From the NCBI GenBank assembly GCA_033439255.1, contig CM065880.1:3162001-3226000 (forward strand): a stretch of 64,000 nt of DNA, read 5' to 3'. Both the position numbers and the translations under genes were made by a program. Below, in pieces: positions 1 through 12,579 of the stretch. This DNA comes from Hericium rajendrae (Eukaryota; Basidiomycota; Agaricomycetes; Russulales; Hericiaceae). Below the pieces are notes generated by a model that worked only from the letters and a program-made list of their open reading frames with translations, did no database searches and was not told the origin of the DNA. The stretch's first letter is position 1, and each line of letters opens with the position of its first letter.

Positions 1-23
1 TGTAAAAGGCTATTCTCAGCGCC

Positions 24-669
24 CTAGGGTCGTTGAAGATATCTAGCACGTCCGGTGGTCCAGCGTTCGAACATGGTCCGGCGACGTTGATGCGACGGGT
101 CCTCCCTGAAGGCATGTGGCAGATCGAACATCATTTCAGGCGCTTTTAAACTGATTGTATCGATCGCAGCCTTACTGATATATGTTGCTGGATTCGGCGT
201 TACCTCTGCCTCTTTTGTGGGCGGGGGCATGTCCATGCACTCTACGAACATAAGAATCATCACGGTTCTGAAGATTTGCGCTGAGACGTACGGATTCTGC
301 CCGAAATCCCAGGAGAGCTATCCTAGGAATTTGGAAGACAGTAGGCGCTCGGCGTGCGGAATAAGTACTGACGATCGGCTGCGGTGGTATTATAACCATG
401 AGAGGTGATGTCGTTCGTACGTTCGCTTCTTCGCATTTACGATGTCGGGACACGACTTCTGAATTCTCTTGGAATCTTAAGGCAAACTTACACATGTTGC
501 TGTCGCCTTCATGAGACCCAATTCCTTTTTTCGGGACGCGCAGGAATGAGCTGAACGGTGCGCCACGGTCTGCCTCCAGACAAATATGGTTCCACACGAA
601 TGACATGCCCAGGATTTCGAAGTACAGGATAACGCCCCCCTTAGCGCTGGGCCCGAGGTGATTGTCCAC
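24..669 (-). CDS. possible uncharacterised gene (fragments)
   Basis: Two open stretches on the minus strand look weakly coding. One, around 495-669, reads as ordinary mixed residues and ends at a GT-AAGT-like donor near 492. The other, at 24-263, includes PPPTKEAEVTPNPATY and ends in a stop at 24-26. I could not join them with a consistent intron phase and recognise no domain. They could be exons of one small gene or chance open frames. The plus-strand frames here look no better. Low confidence. Confidence 0.2.
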
Positions 670-978
670 GATAATCTATCAAGTCTCAAGACTGTATCAA
701 GCCTCCTCAGCTCCTCTCCTCCCTTCATTTGTTCTCACGATGGACGGCCACCTTCATTATCCCCCCCGTGCTCCCGCGCACCGGGCCTTTGTCTCAGGGC
801 CTGAACAGAAATAGCAGCTCAGAGTGCTGTCTCCGCAAGACGTAAGTAAGGCCAAGTCCTTGCTCAACTGTTCCTCTTTTCGGTCCTTGTGTTCCCCACC
901 GAATTAATGCCATCGAATGCCTGCCTCGCTCCGGAATCTCGCCGTCCGGCATGCCCGAATAGGCATCGGGCCACGCGG

Positions 979-986
979 TATATAAA
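979..986 (+). promoter_or_regulatory. TATA box
   Basis: TATATAAA lies 100 nt upstream of the ATG at 1086, a good distance for a core promoter of the small membrane-protein gene. Confidence 0.5.
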
Positions 987-1085
987 GGTGAAGAACAGTG
1001 GCCACCATTTTCTCAGCAGTCCCACCCCGCCTCCTTTTTGAAGACTGTTCTCCGTCATTATCATCACCTCCATCATCACAATTCC

Positions 1086-1456
1086 ATGCCTCCTGGCCAT
1101 GTTGATATGATGACGGAAGAGGACGGTAGTGGTGCGATGTCACCTCAAACCAAGGTCGGTATTGGTATTGGCGTCGGTGAGTCGTTCTCTCTGTCATTTG
1201 AACCCGTCAGGGCAGAATTGACGTCTTCCGTCATGCGCCAGTCTTCTTTCTCGGTGTCATCGCGAGTTTCTGGTTGCTCGCCCGATGCTGCCGCCGGCGT
1301 CCCTCTTCTCCACCTGCTGTACATCATAATGTCAGCAGCCATATGTGGACCTGGCCTTATCCTGTTGCTGTGCCGCAGCGGACGCTTGATGTCCCCACCC
1401 CCGCACTCCATCCCGATCGTCGCCCCAGCGACGTCGTCTTCCTTTCCTCGGCATAA
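1086..1456 (+). CDS. small single-pass membrane protein
   Basis: Two exons, 1086-1176 and 1242-1456, joined by a 65-nt GTGAGT..CAG intron in phase 1, give a protein of 101 residues. Residues 1-22 are polar and acidic (MTEEDGSG). A hydrophobic span follows at about 23-45 (GIGIGV, then VFFLGVIASFWLLA), then a Cys-Arg patch (RCCRRRP) and a Pro/His-rich tail. The intron falls inside the membrane span. The basic residues after the span suggest a cytosolic C-terminus. There is no cleavable signal peptide. The compact size and single span resemble small fungal membrane adaptors, but I recognise no family. A TATA box lies 100 nt upstream, which supports transcription. Confidence 0.55.
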
Positions 1457-2066
1457 ACTGCCTTGGATCCCGACTACAGTGGACAGAGCTCATATCGAGC
1501 TTTCAGGAATCCGCACACCTCTGCTCTCAAGACTCTCTGCATCAGTGCAGCATGGCCACGCTATGGGCCATTTCTTGCTACGGCGACGCATCATATCGCC
1601 CTGTATTCATTTACCCTGTAATCCCTAATTTTTCCGTCCCATCTTTCCCGCTCACTTTTTGTTCTCGTGCGGAGCTGTGCCATCTGCTGATTTAATATAT
1701 GGTTGTGTCGGTTCCCCTGATTTTTGGGCAGTACGTAGTTGTAGATCTCATATTGCATGGACATTACGGCGTCTACAATACTTGCCCTTATATTTTACGT
1801 AATCACTACATATCTGGCGGTTAACCTCATTACACGCTCTTCCGTCTTCCTCCCTCGTCCGACGTCGTCGACGTTACATAGTTGCAGGCAACCTTTGTCT
1901 CAATTCTACCATTATCAGCTCTTGAACTTTGCTGTGAATCTGGAACATTCATTTGATTCCAAGCAGGTGAGTAAGGGGAGTCAGCGCGAAATCTTGTGGT
2001 ATTCACCGTGTCGTATCGCAGAAATTACAAGAAAGCCTCCGAACCTGAAGAAATATTCCTTCTGCC
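1457..2066. other. intergenic, upstream of MSP1
   Basis: No gene is supported here. A 117-codon open frame from 1757 starts with a hydrophobic stretch, but it does not join MSP1 in frame, and MSP1 has its own good start at 2067. The stretch probably holds the MSP1 promoter and leader. Confidence 0.4.
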
Positions 2067-3586
2067 ATGGCGGTATCTCCAACAACGAAGAAGATAATAC
2101 TCGATGGTAGTGTATGGTCATTCTGTTCTGTAAGCTCGATGCTGATTGCTTGGTATATGATAGTGGCTATCTTCGTGGCTTCTCAGGTGAGTACACATAT
2201 CCGTCCATATTTTACATACAAGCTGAGCGTGTTTCTAGGCGGCGATGTGGTATACGGTGACAGTAAGCTACCTTCTGTTCACGAGTGATCTATGACTGAG
2301 ACGTCGGAACAGTGGATGCTTGACTCATGGGGTCCGACGAAGCGGAAGGAGGTGAAGGCGAAGCCATTGGAGGCGCTGAAGAAGATGGGGCATGTGGATC
2401 TGCAGTTGGACGAGTACGAAAGTGAGCGCTCTACCTTGTGTCAGGGTGACTCGTGCTGATCGTTCTGAAGAGACGATTGCGTCCGAAATTATTCACCCCG
2501 ACGACATCAACGTCAGCTTCGATGGTACGTGTAATCATCTTCATGGTCAGGAGTTAACTGGTCATGACCTTTGGATGGTGCAGACATTGGCGGACTAGAC
2601 CACATTGTCTCGTCTCTCCAGGAGTCTATCATCCTACCCCTTGTCTACCCCTCGCTGTTCACTTCAAACTCAGGACTGCTCACCGCACCTAAAGGCGTCC
2701 TTCTCTACGGACCTCCAGGATGCGGGAAGACCATGCTTGCCAAGGCTCTCGCCAAAGAGTCCAAAGCCACGTTCATTAACATCGCCGCATCCGTTTTGAC
2801 CAACAAGTGGTTCGGCGAGTCCAACAAGCTCGTCGCAGGCCTCTTCAGCCTGGCGCGCAAGACCCAGCCAAGCATCATCTTCATTGACGAGATCGACTCA
2901 TTCCTGCGGGAGCGAAGCAAGGGCGACCACGAAGTCACGGCTATGATGAAAGCCGAGTTCATGACGTATGTTCTCCGTATGGCGTAGACATTATGATCGC
3001 GCATCGTGCTGATCGGCCATGCTCAGATTATGGGACGGCCTGCTCTCGGCTTCGGACAGAATACTGGTCCTTGGCGCTACAAATAGGATTCGCGATATCG
3101 ACTCGGCCATCCTACGACGCATGCCGAAACGATTCCCCGTACATCTACCAGACGTCGACCAGCGCGAGAAGATCCTATATCTGGTCAGTTCGAGTTTCTC
3201 ATGTGGGTTTGGTCCGTTAACGGTTTTGCTTTAGATGCTGAAAGACATGCCTCTTGAGCCGAACTTCCCGATGCGCAACCTCGCCGAATACTCGGAGGGT
3301 CTCTCGGGCTCAGATCTGAAAGAGCTGTGTCGAAGTGCCGCTATGCTCCCCGTGCGCGAGTTCGTCCGAAAAGCGGGTGGCGATGTCTCCGTCCTGGCAA
3401 AGAGTCAGGAAGAAGTGAGTAACTCTGCGTATTGCCATACTATCATCGCTAACTGAAAGATCACAGGCTTTCGAATTGCGTCCGCTCACTATCACCGACT
3501 TCTTGGAGCCAGACGGGGTCACCCCTGCAGGAATTATCCCACATTCTCACTTAGAGGATGATGATGATGAACTGACGCTCGACTGA
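2067..3586 (+). CDS. MSP1: Msp1/ATAD1-type membrane AAA ATPase
   Basis: MSP1 extracts mislocalised tail-anchored proteins from the outer mitochondrial and peroxisomal membranes. Eight exons (2067-2186, 2239-2262, 2313-2421, 2471-2524, 2584-2965, 3027-3183, 3235-3414, 3467-3586) give 381 residues, close to yeast and human homologues. Residues about 19-40 form the N-terminal membrane anchor. The AAA core shows Walker A GPPGCGKT, Walker B IIFIDEID, the sensor region LGATNR and the arginine-finger region [10 protein letters not shown]-terminal [12 protein letters not shown] segment is typical of the subfamily, and the tail is acidic (EDDDDE). The 24-nt exon 2 is needed to keep frame between the anchor and the linker. 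All phases agree, so the model looks intact. The start is the first ATG before the anchor. Confidence 0.93.
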
Positions 3587-4217
3587 CGGTCCAGAATGAT
3601 CATTATTGTTATAACCTCGGTTCCTTATAGACTGCAATGTATCACCAGCTCATGCACGGATATAGTCCTTATAATTGTTTCAGTCGTCCACCTCACCTCG
3701 CGCGACAAGTGAACTGAACTGAGGCATCAATGTTTTTAGCACCGACTGCCTGTGTTGCTCTCAGACTCACTTTCGCAACGATATACCAGCCAAAATAGGT
3801 TAGCGTACGTCAAAGAGATTTTGGAGAACATCATGCCAGATCGGGGATGACCCTTCGAGGAACAGTCATATCCAGCATCTCCAGACTCCAAGGTCAAGCT
3901 GTCCACCGGGGCGGCGGCGGCGGCGACATATATCAATGATAGACCGTGTTGTCAAATAACCATAGGGCTCAAGTCTCGCGCATCGAGAGGGCCGGTGAAA
4001 ACGGATCGGTCTCGGATGAAAGTAAGTAATGTGACTTACGACCTTTGAGGTAGCCCTTCATGTCTGCTATTGGAATAGAAAAAAAAGGCCTGACTTGGGG
4101 GATGACTGCAAACATGGTATCAACATGGTATATCGTGAAATCTAGTAGGACATGTCAGCCTCCTCGAACACGACACAAAGGACGGCACACATACCATTAA
4201 CTCTGCGATGACAGATA
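3587..4217. other. convergent intergenic region
   Basis: This lies between the 3' ends of MSP1 (plus) and the esterase (minus). A 66-codon minus frame at 3736-3936 has a polyalanine run and no recognisable domain, and I do not call it a gene. Confidence 0.4.
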
Positions 4218-6644
4218 TCACAGAGGGTGCGCCAACGTCATCTGCGTGAGGAGATTGAACCCCTCGGTGCGATACGTGTCCTGTGTTATCTCCAAAGGAG
4301 TGAAGCCATCAAGGAAGGTGAGGAGGTTAGGTGACTGCGTAGTGTACTTCGGCCAGCTTATCCCTGTATTGCCGTCGGGATCCAGGTTCGCTGCGAAGCG
4401 AATGAGATAGTCTGCCATTTCGCCTCCGCCGTAGACGTTGAGTATGTCAGATGCGTGGACCTATGAATCAACTTTGGTGTCAATTGGGCGCTTGTGAGAG
4501 CGGTTCACGAGACGCACGGAGCCGAGGAAAGGTAAAGCTTTCAACCGCTTGCTCACTGGACAGGCCAAATAAGCACAGGAAATGCGGAAGCGGCAGCGAT
4601 GCTCACAAAAAGACCACATATTTTGCTCCCCAGATCGCTGTTGCAAGAAGAACCTGCGCGGCGCTTGGAATACGGCATCGCCCTGAATTGCAGCGATGCG
4701 CTTGAACTGGGGACTCAACGCATCTAAGTCTCCGGTATCGAAGGGCGACCCTTTGGTGATGTCACTGGGGTAGACATCAAGGATCTGGTCGATCTGGTCA
4801 CTGGATGCTTGAGGGAAGTAGATTTTTGACATGAAGTCGTGTACTTCCTTGTCAGTTCTGAGTACAAGATAGTCGGCTACAATGTTTCCAGGCTAGAGAC
4901 AACCACATAGCCATACGTCACATTCAGGCTAGAAAGGGAGAACAGAGTGCCCTCATCATCGCAGTCACCTGGATACACATGAGCGTATCAACAGATATCT
5001 GAGCTCGCATCTACCTACCTGTGATGAATGGAATATTCGCTACGCTTCCCTGTTGGACCAGACTTTGTGGGCCATCCTTAAGGAAGACGCCGTCGGTGCG
5101 AGGTAGCCACGCCAGTGCAAGCGACTGGGGAAAGATGAAGCGTATAGTCAGTCAATCTCTGACATAGCATGAGATAGGCAGTACGCTAATACCTGATACG
5201 CGAAGATGGACGGCGACTTGTTCATGGCGTCCTTCAACATGCTGTACGGAACCTCCCTCAGACACTGCAGCGTATTCGAAGACCCGGAGCATCCAGTCCT
5301 CTCGACAAGATCGTCGTAATAAGGTTGACCATGTGAAATGTCTCCAACCGGGATCGGCGAACCAGACTCCATGAAGGCTGCGCGGAATAGGCCTTCCGTG
5401 TCGCCGCCGTTTGTGATCATTTGCATAGCGACGCTGATGGCGCCGGCACTCTCTCCCCAGCTGTGTAATTGTAAGGTATCTTATGAAGGAATATATATAC
5501 AATATAATGCTTACATGGTGACCTTCTTTGGGTCTCCACCAAAGGCACCAATGTATTTCTGAATCCACCGGAGTGCTTGTCGCTCTATCGCGCTGCATTA
5601 GTTGAATTCAGTAGAATGAGGTAACACGAGATGTACGATCTTGCAGACCAAGATTCCCGACACCAGCCTCCTTGACCTCTTGGCTGGCTAAAAATCCGAA
5701 TGCTGGGAAAATCTTTCGGTACGCGCTCGACGACAGAAATAGGATCCCCCTACCAGAAACTCTGAGACAGAGTCAATGAATGAGTTCGGTCAGGCTGTAC
5801 TTAACGCAAAGCGGCGAACCTATAGTTCAGGCTGACATATACCACTGGCTCGCCGAGGTCAATGGACCTCTGGACGATCCCTCCACCATCATAACTAGGC
5901 ACACCGGTGAATACTTCTTTGAGGTCGGGACTCGTACTGAAGGTGGACGTACAGTGACGGTCCACCGAGCTCGAAGCCTCCTGCATAATGCCTTTAACAG
6001 GCGTGCGGCAACGAGAAAAGTTGGAGCACACCTCCAAAGATCCACTATGCCGAAATTTAATGAAATACAGAGAAATCAATTAGGAGGAAACTTACCACGA
6101 GGATAGGCAACACCGTACCAGGCTTCACATTGTATGGCACGACGACGTTAACAGTGAGACCTAGCACGTTCAATATATGTTGGCAGAGGCTTTCGCATGT
6201 ACAGTGTGTTTCGGAGACTTACAGTCCTCGCTATCGGGAAAAGCAAGACCATACACAGTATTGACGAGGAAGTCGACTGCATCCTGCGCCAAACCCGGTG
6301 GAATAGGCAATGTGACAGCCTGCTGAGGGCAAGATGGACCAAAGGCCGTGGCAGTGTGCGTTCCGGTGTACGGATCGTTAGGCTTCGGTAGCCGGAATCG
6401 AAGATCTCCGGTCCTATCCACACGTTAAAAATAGGGTCGAGAGTCGAGACAAAAGTACTCGGACGACTCACGGCGGCTGGGCGAACGGTATGCCCAGGAA
6501 CTTGTTAAATTTTCCTGACGCCTGTCCTATGAACGTTGCATTGTCGAGCTTGACAGCGGGGCTGGCGGCTCGGCTGGTCGGAGCTGCTGCGTGAGCAGTC
6601 AGGATGGCGAAAATGGCGCTAGTTCGCAGGAAGAAAATCATCAT
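4218..6644 (-). CDS. secreted type-B carboxylesterase/lipase, copy 1
   Basis: This is an alpha/beta-hydrolase of the carboxylesterase type-B (Candida rugosa lipase-like) family that cleaves carboxylic esters outside the cell. The start at 6644 opens a signal peptide (MMIFFLRTSAIFAILTAHAA). Landmarks in order are: FLGIPFAQPP; PDSEDC; oxyanion-loop WIFGG then GFELGG; nucleophile motif WGESAGA near 5450; LQCLREVPY; the acidic-residue region DDEG near 4960; and the C-terminus ending in LAHPL. The gene is cut by many short introns. Two exons are tiny: 13 nt at 6032-6044 (WIFGG) and 8 nt at 5754-5761. Both recur in the paralogue at 21577. A minus-strand TATA box lies about 75 nt upstream. Exact substrate (lipid, sterol ester or other) cannot be told. 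I did not place every splice site. Confidence 0.88.
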
Positions 6645-6714
6645 AATCGCCTAGAGGATCGATCCACGGGTGGAAATATAGGGCTCCTCATGGCCTCGAT
6701 CGAGCGGTGGCCAG

Positions 6715-6722
6715 TCTATATA
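6715..6722 (-). promoter_or_regulatory. TATA box of esterase copy 1
   Basis: The minus strand reads CTATATAG here, about 75 nt upstream of the esterase ATG at 6644. Confidence 0.45.
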
Positions 6723-7366
6723 GGTTGATACGACCGCCCAGAGAGTTCCTGGAGAACCTCAGGCAGGGCAAGCGCATGGGGACAATAGCATCGCGTTCGG
6801 TACAGGTCACCAAGAGCATCTCGGGGCTTTTCCTGGACACGGCAAAGTCACTCGCTGCGGGGAAGAGGACATTAATCAATCACAAGCTTTATGGAAGGAT
6901 CCGGGGTTCGAATTGACATGTCGAAAATGAGAACACACCGGTATCGGACGAGGGTAAAGTGACTCGTGACCTTTATATAGATGCACGTCCTGGGAGAAGT
7001 GTAAATAGGTTGACAGCACGTGGGCAATCCGGGCATGGATAGTGTGTGAGGTCAGAGAAATAAAAGAAGCACGAAGTTGCAACGATCAAACCTTAGGTGG
7101 GCGAGGAACCCTGTGACGGTGGACACATACTAGTATGAACTTGATGATCATCAACATTCCGAAACGGGTAACGGTACAAGTTCGCGCACTGCCACGAGCA
7201 AAGTCAATCTGTACATACATATATTTCCCAAGACATACAGTGACGCTGCACGCACGAAGACGTCTGAGGGAACAATAAATACACAAAACCCACATAAACA
7301 TTGGGACATGACTGACCATAGAACGAGAGAACCTAGGGAGCAGTAGGCCCCTACTCTGCACCCAAA
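6723..7366. other. intergenic region
   Basis: This is the spacer between the 5' end of the esterase and the 3' end of the F-box gene, both minus strand. I see no supported gene. It presumably holds upstream control sequence of the esterase. Confidence 0.4.
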
Positions 7367-8846
7367 CTACGCCTGGTTGCTCCATTCCTCTGGCCAGATC
7401 CACCACCACCCAAAGAAACGACCCGTGCCCCATTTACCAATGATCCCAAATGGCGTCAAGATGCCGGACCAGGTCCAAGAATGAGTCTCGTAGGTCTTCA
7501 TCGCGTCCACGATCCCCGACTGCGTATTGGCCCTGCCTATAATTTGGAAGGAACCGACGTGGTCTTGTCCGCTCCCGACGAACTCTATCGCATCTCCATC
7601 ACTGGACCAGACGGGCGCAACTGCCACAATGTGTTGTCGCTCTTCGGGAAGCAGCGCCCGCACGAGGATACGCATGGACGGGTCAAGACAAGGCTGGCGG
7701 CCAGATACAAGGCTGTAGTAGCCAACCCACGCGGTCTCACCCTGCATCAGACGAGTCCGCAGCAAGTCGCATGCTGAAGGGAGCCATGGTCTTGAACAGC
7801 GCTGCCTCGGCTGAAAGGTCATAAAGGACCAGTCGGCTCCCCTGGTCAAGGGAGGGAGAGAAGGCGCCGGAACGATCCAGGACTCGTGGCGAAGCTGCGG
7901 TTCGACGAGCATGCTGTATATTACCGCCTGGACCATGAAGCACGTAGCATTGCGTGTTGCGACGTACTCGGAATCCGCATCGCGGGATGCGAAAATAACG
8001 TCCTGAAGTTCATAAGACGCTTCCCCACGGAAGAAGAGATTGAAGAGGGAGACTTCGATTTGGCCCTCACGGAAGAAGTCGTGGACAACTTCATTAATAA
8101 ATGCAGTACCAGCTAGGACTTGACGTGAGAATATACGACTGCTTGGATATTGAAGACAGCCTACCATGCTTGAACAGCATCGAGAGACTGAAGCTCAAGC
8201 GCTCTAGCATCTCCCCGTACGAAACTGTACGACTCCCTGTTGTGATTCCAGGATGCTCCGTATGCGTTGGATCCGCGAAAAACATGTCCAGGGTATGTAT
8301 TATGACTTGCCATGGAGGGGGAAGTTCGAGTTGCCGCACGTTGCGAGATACTGCGAATTGCAAGCAATTAATACGGGCCCTGCCAGTGTGAAATCGTGAT
8401 GGCTCACCATTATGCGCTAGAATTGGAGGTAATACTTCTGCGACCCGTACCATCCACGAGAGGAATTCTGGATCGCCCGTAGGGTCATCTTGCAATTTGC
8501 CTTTATAAGAAAAGGACAAGCGAGGCTCCCGCGTAATTTCAAAGTGCTCCGAGAACTGTGGTCCAATCATCAATTCTTGCAGGACAAAATGCATGTGGTC
8601 AATTCGAAGCCACCGCATCCGCTGTTCGTCGGCAGTGGCGGAAGATGCCTCATGATCGGCATCCCATAGTTCGATGTCCCACCCGGCAAGGGCGATTCGC
8701 CGCTTGTGAAGAGCAGGGGTGAATAGCGCGTTTCTTACTGCATGATTTGTGAGGTGAAAGGCGAGGACATCGTATGTGGATGGTAAATGTAGCGCGATCT
8801 CCTGTATGAGCTCGTCCGGGATTGAGGTTAATGCTTCAGACGACAT
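7367..8846 (-). CDS. F-box protein, fungal type
   Basis: Two exons, 8165-8846 and 7367-8112, are joined by a 52-nt GTAGGC..CTAG intron in phase 1 and give 475 residues. An F-box-like segment sits near the N-terminus at about residues 8-48 (IPDELIQEIALHLP, then DVLAFHLTNHAVRNAL). F-box proteins bind Skp1 and bring substrates to SCF ubiquitin ligases. The rest has no repeats I can name (no WD40 or clear LRR), as in the many lineage-specific F-box proteins of mushrooms. The C-terminus is rich in Trp (WWWIWPEEW). The start is the ATG just before the F-box. The substrate is unknown. Confidence 0.75.
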
Positions 8847-9280
8847 GCCGCGCTGTCTAGATCAAGTTTAGCACCAGTGATACTGGATATACGTCGGCCT
8901 GTGGAGGCAACACTGTTCAGCAATGACCACAACTGTAGAGAGTGTGCGTATCCGACATGACAGCCGTTTGCTGATGCATATGGACTGGTTTTGAGGCGGA
9001 ATAACTGTCAAATTCACGTTTTGAAGAAGCGCGCCACCTAAATTTGGATCGCCGCTAAGAAATTTACATAAACCAGGTCAACATTTATTTCAATCGGAGA
9101 TAATCACAGACAACGATTAAAGGAAGGACAAATGTTCATGTCACTGGTAGCTACACTATGTCGAATCGCTCCTTCCTTCTACGAACCCATTTTCCCGTCT
9201 CCCGTCAACGTTTGGAAAATCACAAAGAGACATACTATTGCGTAGCAGTAGGCAATGGCCGCCTCATTTCCGTACAACAG

Positions 9281-9840
9281 ATATGGCGTCTCCACTGATG
9301 TAAGGCCCGTCGGTCCGCTTGAAAAAGATGATGTTCAAGTTCAGATCCTGGTACATGCTTCCCGTTTGGATTGTAAACGACTCGGTGGCCTGTGCACGAA
9401 GCGTTGATCAGTTCGATGACGGGTGGGGAGTAAATAACGACTTCTCCGTCCAGGAGAGCTTGTAACGGGCTCTCAAGAACACCGTTCCTGGAACGCAGTC
9501 AGTCAAAACTCCATGAGTTAAGAGCTCAAGAACTCAAATGCAAGGGCGGACCTATGCAGATTATGAAAGCCACGCAGAATTGGAGAAAGTTGGACCGGCA
9601 TGGCCGCTTTGAACAATGAGCTGAGTATCGGGGCTGAACGAAAAAAGCGGGGGAATTATTGTTGCGAGACAATAACTAGTGGCTACAGCTCTGATCTTGC
9701 TGAAACGCGCGCAGATCGGATCTCCCTTTGTGAGCAGCGCTTTGTTGGTTGATACATACCACCACGCTGAAGTAACCCCCGGAGTTGCTCTGCTGTCGCT
9801 GACAGGGTAGCTCCTGGCATGCAAAGATCTGCAGGGCTAT
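9281..9840 (-). CDS. possible uncharacterised coding region
   Basis: The minus strand at about 9260-9480 reads like protein: SPLQALLDGE, a possible 52-nt intron ending TGCACAG, then FTIQTGSMYQDLNLNIIFFK and YISGDAIS before a stop. An exon-like stretch at about 9770-9840 ends in a GTATGT donor. I could not connect them with agreeing phases and know no matching family. It may be a small gene or a relic. It lies between the divergent F-box and FunK1 genes. Confidence 0.22.
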
Positions 9841-10124
9841 TCCTCAGTATAAAAATAATGGATACATGAATGAGAATACGCAGAGTCTAACTGATTGTAT
9901 CTGTCTTACGACCGAAGGGTCGGAGGAGCAAGGCGAAAGGCGCGTCGGGATGATTGTCGACGCGATCACATGACGACACCCGAACCGTGGGCTCCATGAA
10001 GCGCCTTTGTTCTTGTTGCAATTCCAACTTGATTTCAACCTCAGCCTCATGTGGCTACCTCATGGTCTTGTTCTCGTTCACATTTGTCGTCAGCCACAGC
10101 CGACCAAGTCCACATCTCTCAAGG

Positions 10125-10131
10125 TATATAA
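10125..10131 (+). promoter_or_regulatory. TATA box of FunK1 gene
   Basis: TATATAA lies 84 nt upstream of the FunK1 ATG. Confidence 0.5.
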
Positions 10132-10208
10132 GCCCGCCCGCCTGCCCTTAGTTGAATGTAAGCACCGTCTACTCCCTGCGTCGCCGTTTGCTCTTACCGA
10201 CCTGCACC

Positions 10209-12579
10209 ATGGCTCCTAAGAAAAGCAATACTTCGACCGACCAAAACAAACGCGACCGCACGCAGAAGATTTTACAGTGTGCTGGTCCGACAAAGAAGAC
10301 GATAGACGGTGAGTTTATTCTCTGTGGGTTCTGTGACGCCTGACGGAGTGATTGACTATTGCATACAGGCCCTACGCCTTTGAAGTCTGGACTCAGCTCT
10401 ATAACGGCGCCTCACTTCGTCAAGAACATAGTTGATCCGCAGCTCAAGGACGACGTCAACAGGAATATGCAAGGCCTACTTGATGTCAGCGATTTCGTCA
10501 AGAACGTCTTGGGCTTCGACGAGCAGGAGCTGAAGTGGCAAGAGTGGCCGTTTAAGCCGCCTATGTCGCTCTACGACAAATATGCCGCATGTCGCCTGGA
10601 GCCGTCCCGTTATGTGCCATTCTGCGAGATGCTTGAAGATGCCTTCGAGCAATGGACCAAGGGCACACGGTCTGACCGGAAGCCCACTATCCGCCTTCAG
10701 CCAAACAAAGATGGGAAGAGGATCAAGGGCTACAAGGGTTACGAAAGGCCGAATGACCGGGACCCGGACCTTTTTTCGATTCTCCCTCATGATGATCCTG
10801 ACAAGATCATTATCCAGTGGCGGGGGATCACAATTGTCGCCGAGTTCAAGAAAAAGGGAACCCAATTGGCGGATCGACTTCAGGATATTTACCGCAAAAT
10901 GGGTCTCGTATCGTGCCCAGATCCCCCACTAACAGTTCCCAGCACATCCTCGCGCACGAAGCGGAAGCTGGAGTCGGTTGATGAAACCAACAAGGCGCAG
11001 AAGACTGGGCTTAGCTCTCTTCCATCGTCACGCGTCAATTCCCAGCCCAACGAACCCGATGTCTTCTCCGCCACAGATTCTATGGCTGCCCAAGATGGCG
11101 CTACTCCACGCGCAACGGACGATCACATTCAGCTTGCAGGGTATGCGAACGAGATGTTCGCGTCGGTCGGCAACCGGCGCTACGTTACAGGTATCTTCGT
11201 CAATGACGATAAGGTGTCGCTCTGGTACTATGATCGGATCGGCGTCGTGCGGTCGAAGGAATTCAGCTTCATCGAAGATCCAAAGCTGTTTGTGCTTGTC
11301 GCCGTTGCCGTCGCCGTCTGCGATCGCAAGCACTTTGGATACGAGCCGTTGCTCATTCCGGAGGAAGAGGTCGTCAATCCGTCGACCGTGGACAACAGCA
11401 CCCTCCGCCTTCCCGTCGGAAGCGTGGTCGACGGCGCCGGCGCTCCAATCCACGAGCCCGTTTCATTTCAGGTGCAGGGCGAACCCCTCTATATCCAATA
11501 TGGAATCATCGGACGAGGCACCGTTGTGTATTCTGTGAAGCCCAAGGAGAAGGGCGGCTTGACGCTCCCGGAGGGAAAGCTCATCGCGAAACTGAGCTGG
11601 CCGGTGAAGAGCCGCGTCGCCGAGGACTCCCTCATCCGTGACATCCGCACGAAGATTGGTCCGATGTGGTCGAGGCATATTCCGGAGCTTTTCTATTCGA
11701 TGACGCTCGATGGAGCCGCGTTGTCTCTCCCGCGCAGTCTTATGGCTTCTCTGGACGGGAGCCACGAGGAGCGTGTCCTTCGACTGTTGATATCCCGCTA
11801 CGCCCACGAGCTAAAGGATGTCAAGTCTATTGAGGAATTCAAAGCCACCTTCATTCAGTTTGTACGATGTAAGCATTGCAGGATTTCCCACCTACCCAGC
11901 CTTGCTTACCGTTCCGTTTCCAGGCCACCGATATGTGTTCGTGAAAGCAAAAGTTCTGCACAGGGACTTGAGCGTGGGTAATCTCATGTTCCTACGTGAT
12001 GGCGACACGGATCTTTTGGCCCTCCTGAATGACTGGGATCTAGGAAAACCTATCCCTGACGACGAGGACGAGGAACCTGAAACGTCTACCGCTCGTCATC
12101 GTACTGGGACAGCCCCCTTCATGGCCATCGACCTCCTTCGCAAAGACCCTCCTACCCACCTCTATCGCCACGATCTCGAATCATTTATGTATATTCTGAT
12201 TTGGTGTGCCATCCACTTCAACCTGAACGGTTCTGAAGTGCCAGGCGTCAAAGAGGTTGTGCAGCGTTGGACATACAATTCTTGGGAAGTCATCAAGAGC
12301 GTGAAGATGGAACTTCTATCGGACAAATCCGTCCAAGACTCAATTCTTGGCGCAATCACACCGGCCTTCCGTCCCTTGGAGAGATGGGTGGCAGGACTGA
12401 TCTATATGTTTGACGACGGTTACTCTGCCAGAAAGGACCGGGACAAGCGTCTCGGACGCTTGAGGTGGGATGGTAAGGACGAAACTCCGCAATCTTGGAA
12501 CGAAGATACCCTTAACGGACACATCACTTACGAGAAGTTCATGGCTGTGGTCGGCGCGGACGCAAAGCTCGACGATTAG
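10209..12579 (+). CDS. FunK1-type protein kinase
   Basis: Three exons (10209-10308, 10369-11868, 11924-12579; both introns phase 1) give 751 residues. FunK1 kinases are a family expanded in mushroom-forming fungi. The N-terminal ~400 residues hold the family's own region, with a charged linker. The kinase core is in the C-terminal half: a lysine in LIAKLSWP, catalytic loop HRDLSVGNLM, metal-binding segment NDWDLGKP (DWD where most kinases have DFG), then TGTAPFMA and HDLESFMYIL, typical of FunK1. The second intron falls just before the catalytic loop. All key residues seem present, so activity is plausible. Its target is unknown. A TATA box lies 84 nt upstream. Confidence 0.85.

Noticed and set aside
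1757-2110. 117-codon frame considered as the MSP1 N-terminus
   Set aside because: It overlaps the MSP1 start in a different frame, and MSP1 from 2067 already has the anchor and usual length.
6898-6914. GGTTCGAATT word like a tRNA B box
   Set aside because: No matching A box or cloverleaf arms could be formed around it.
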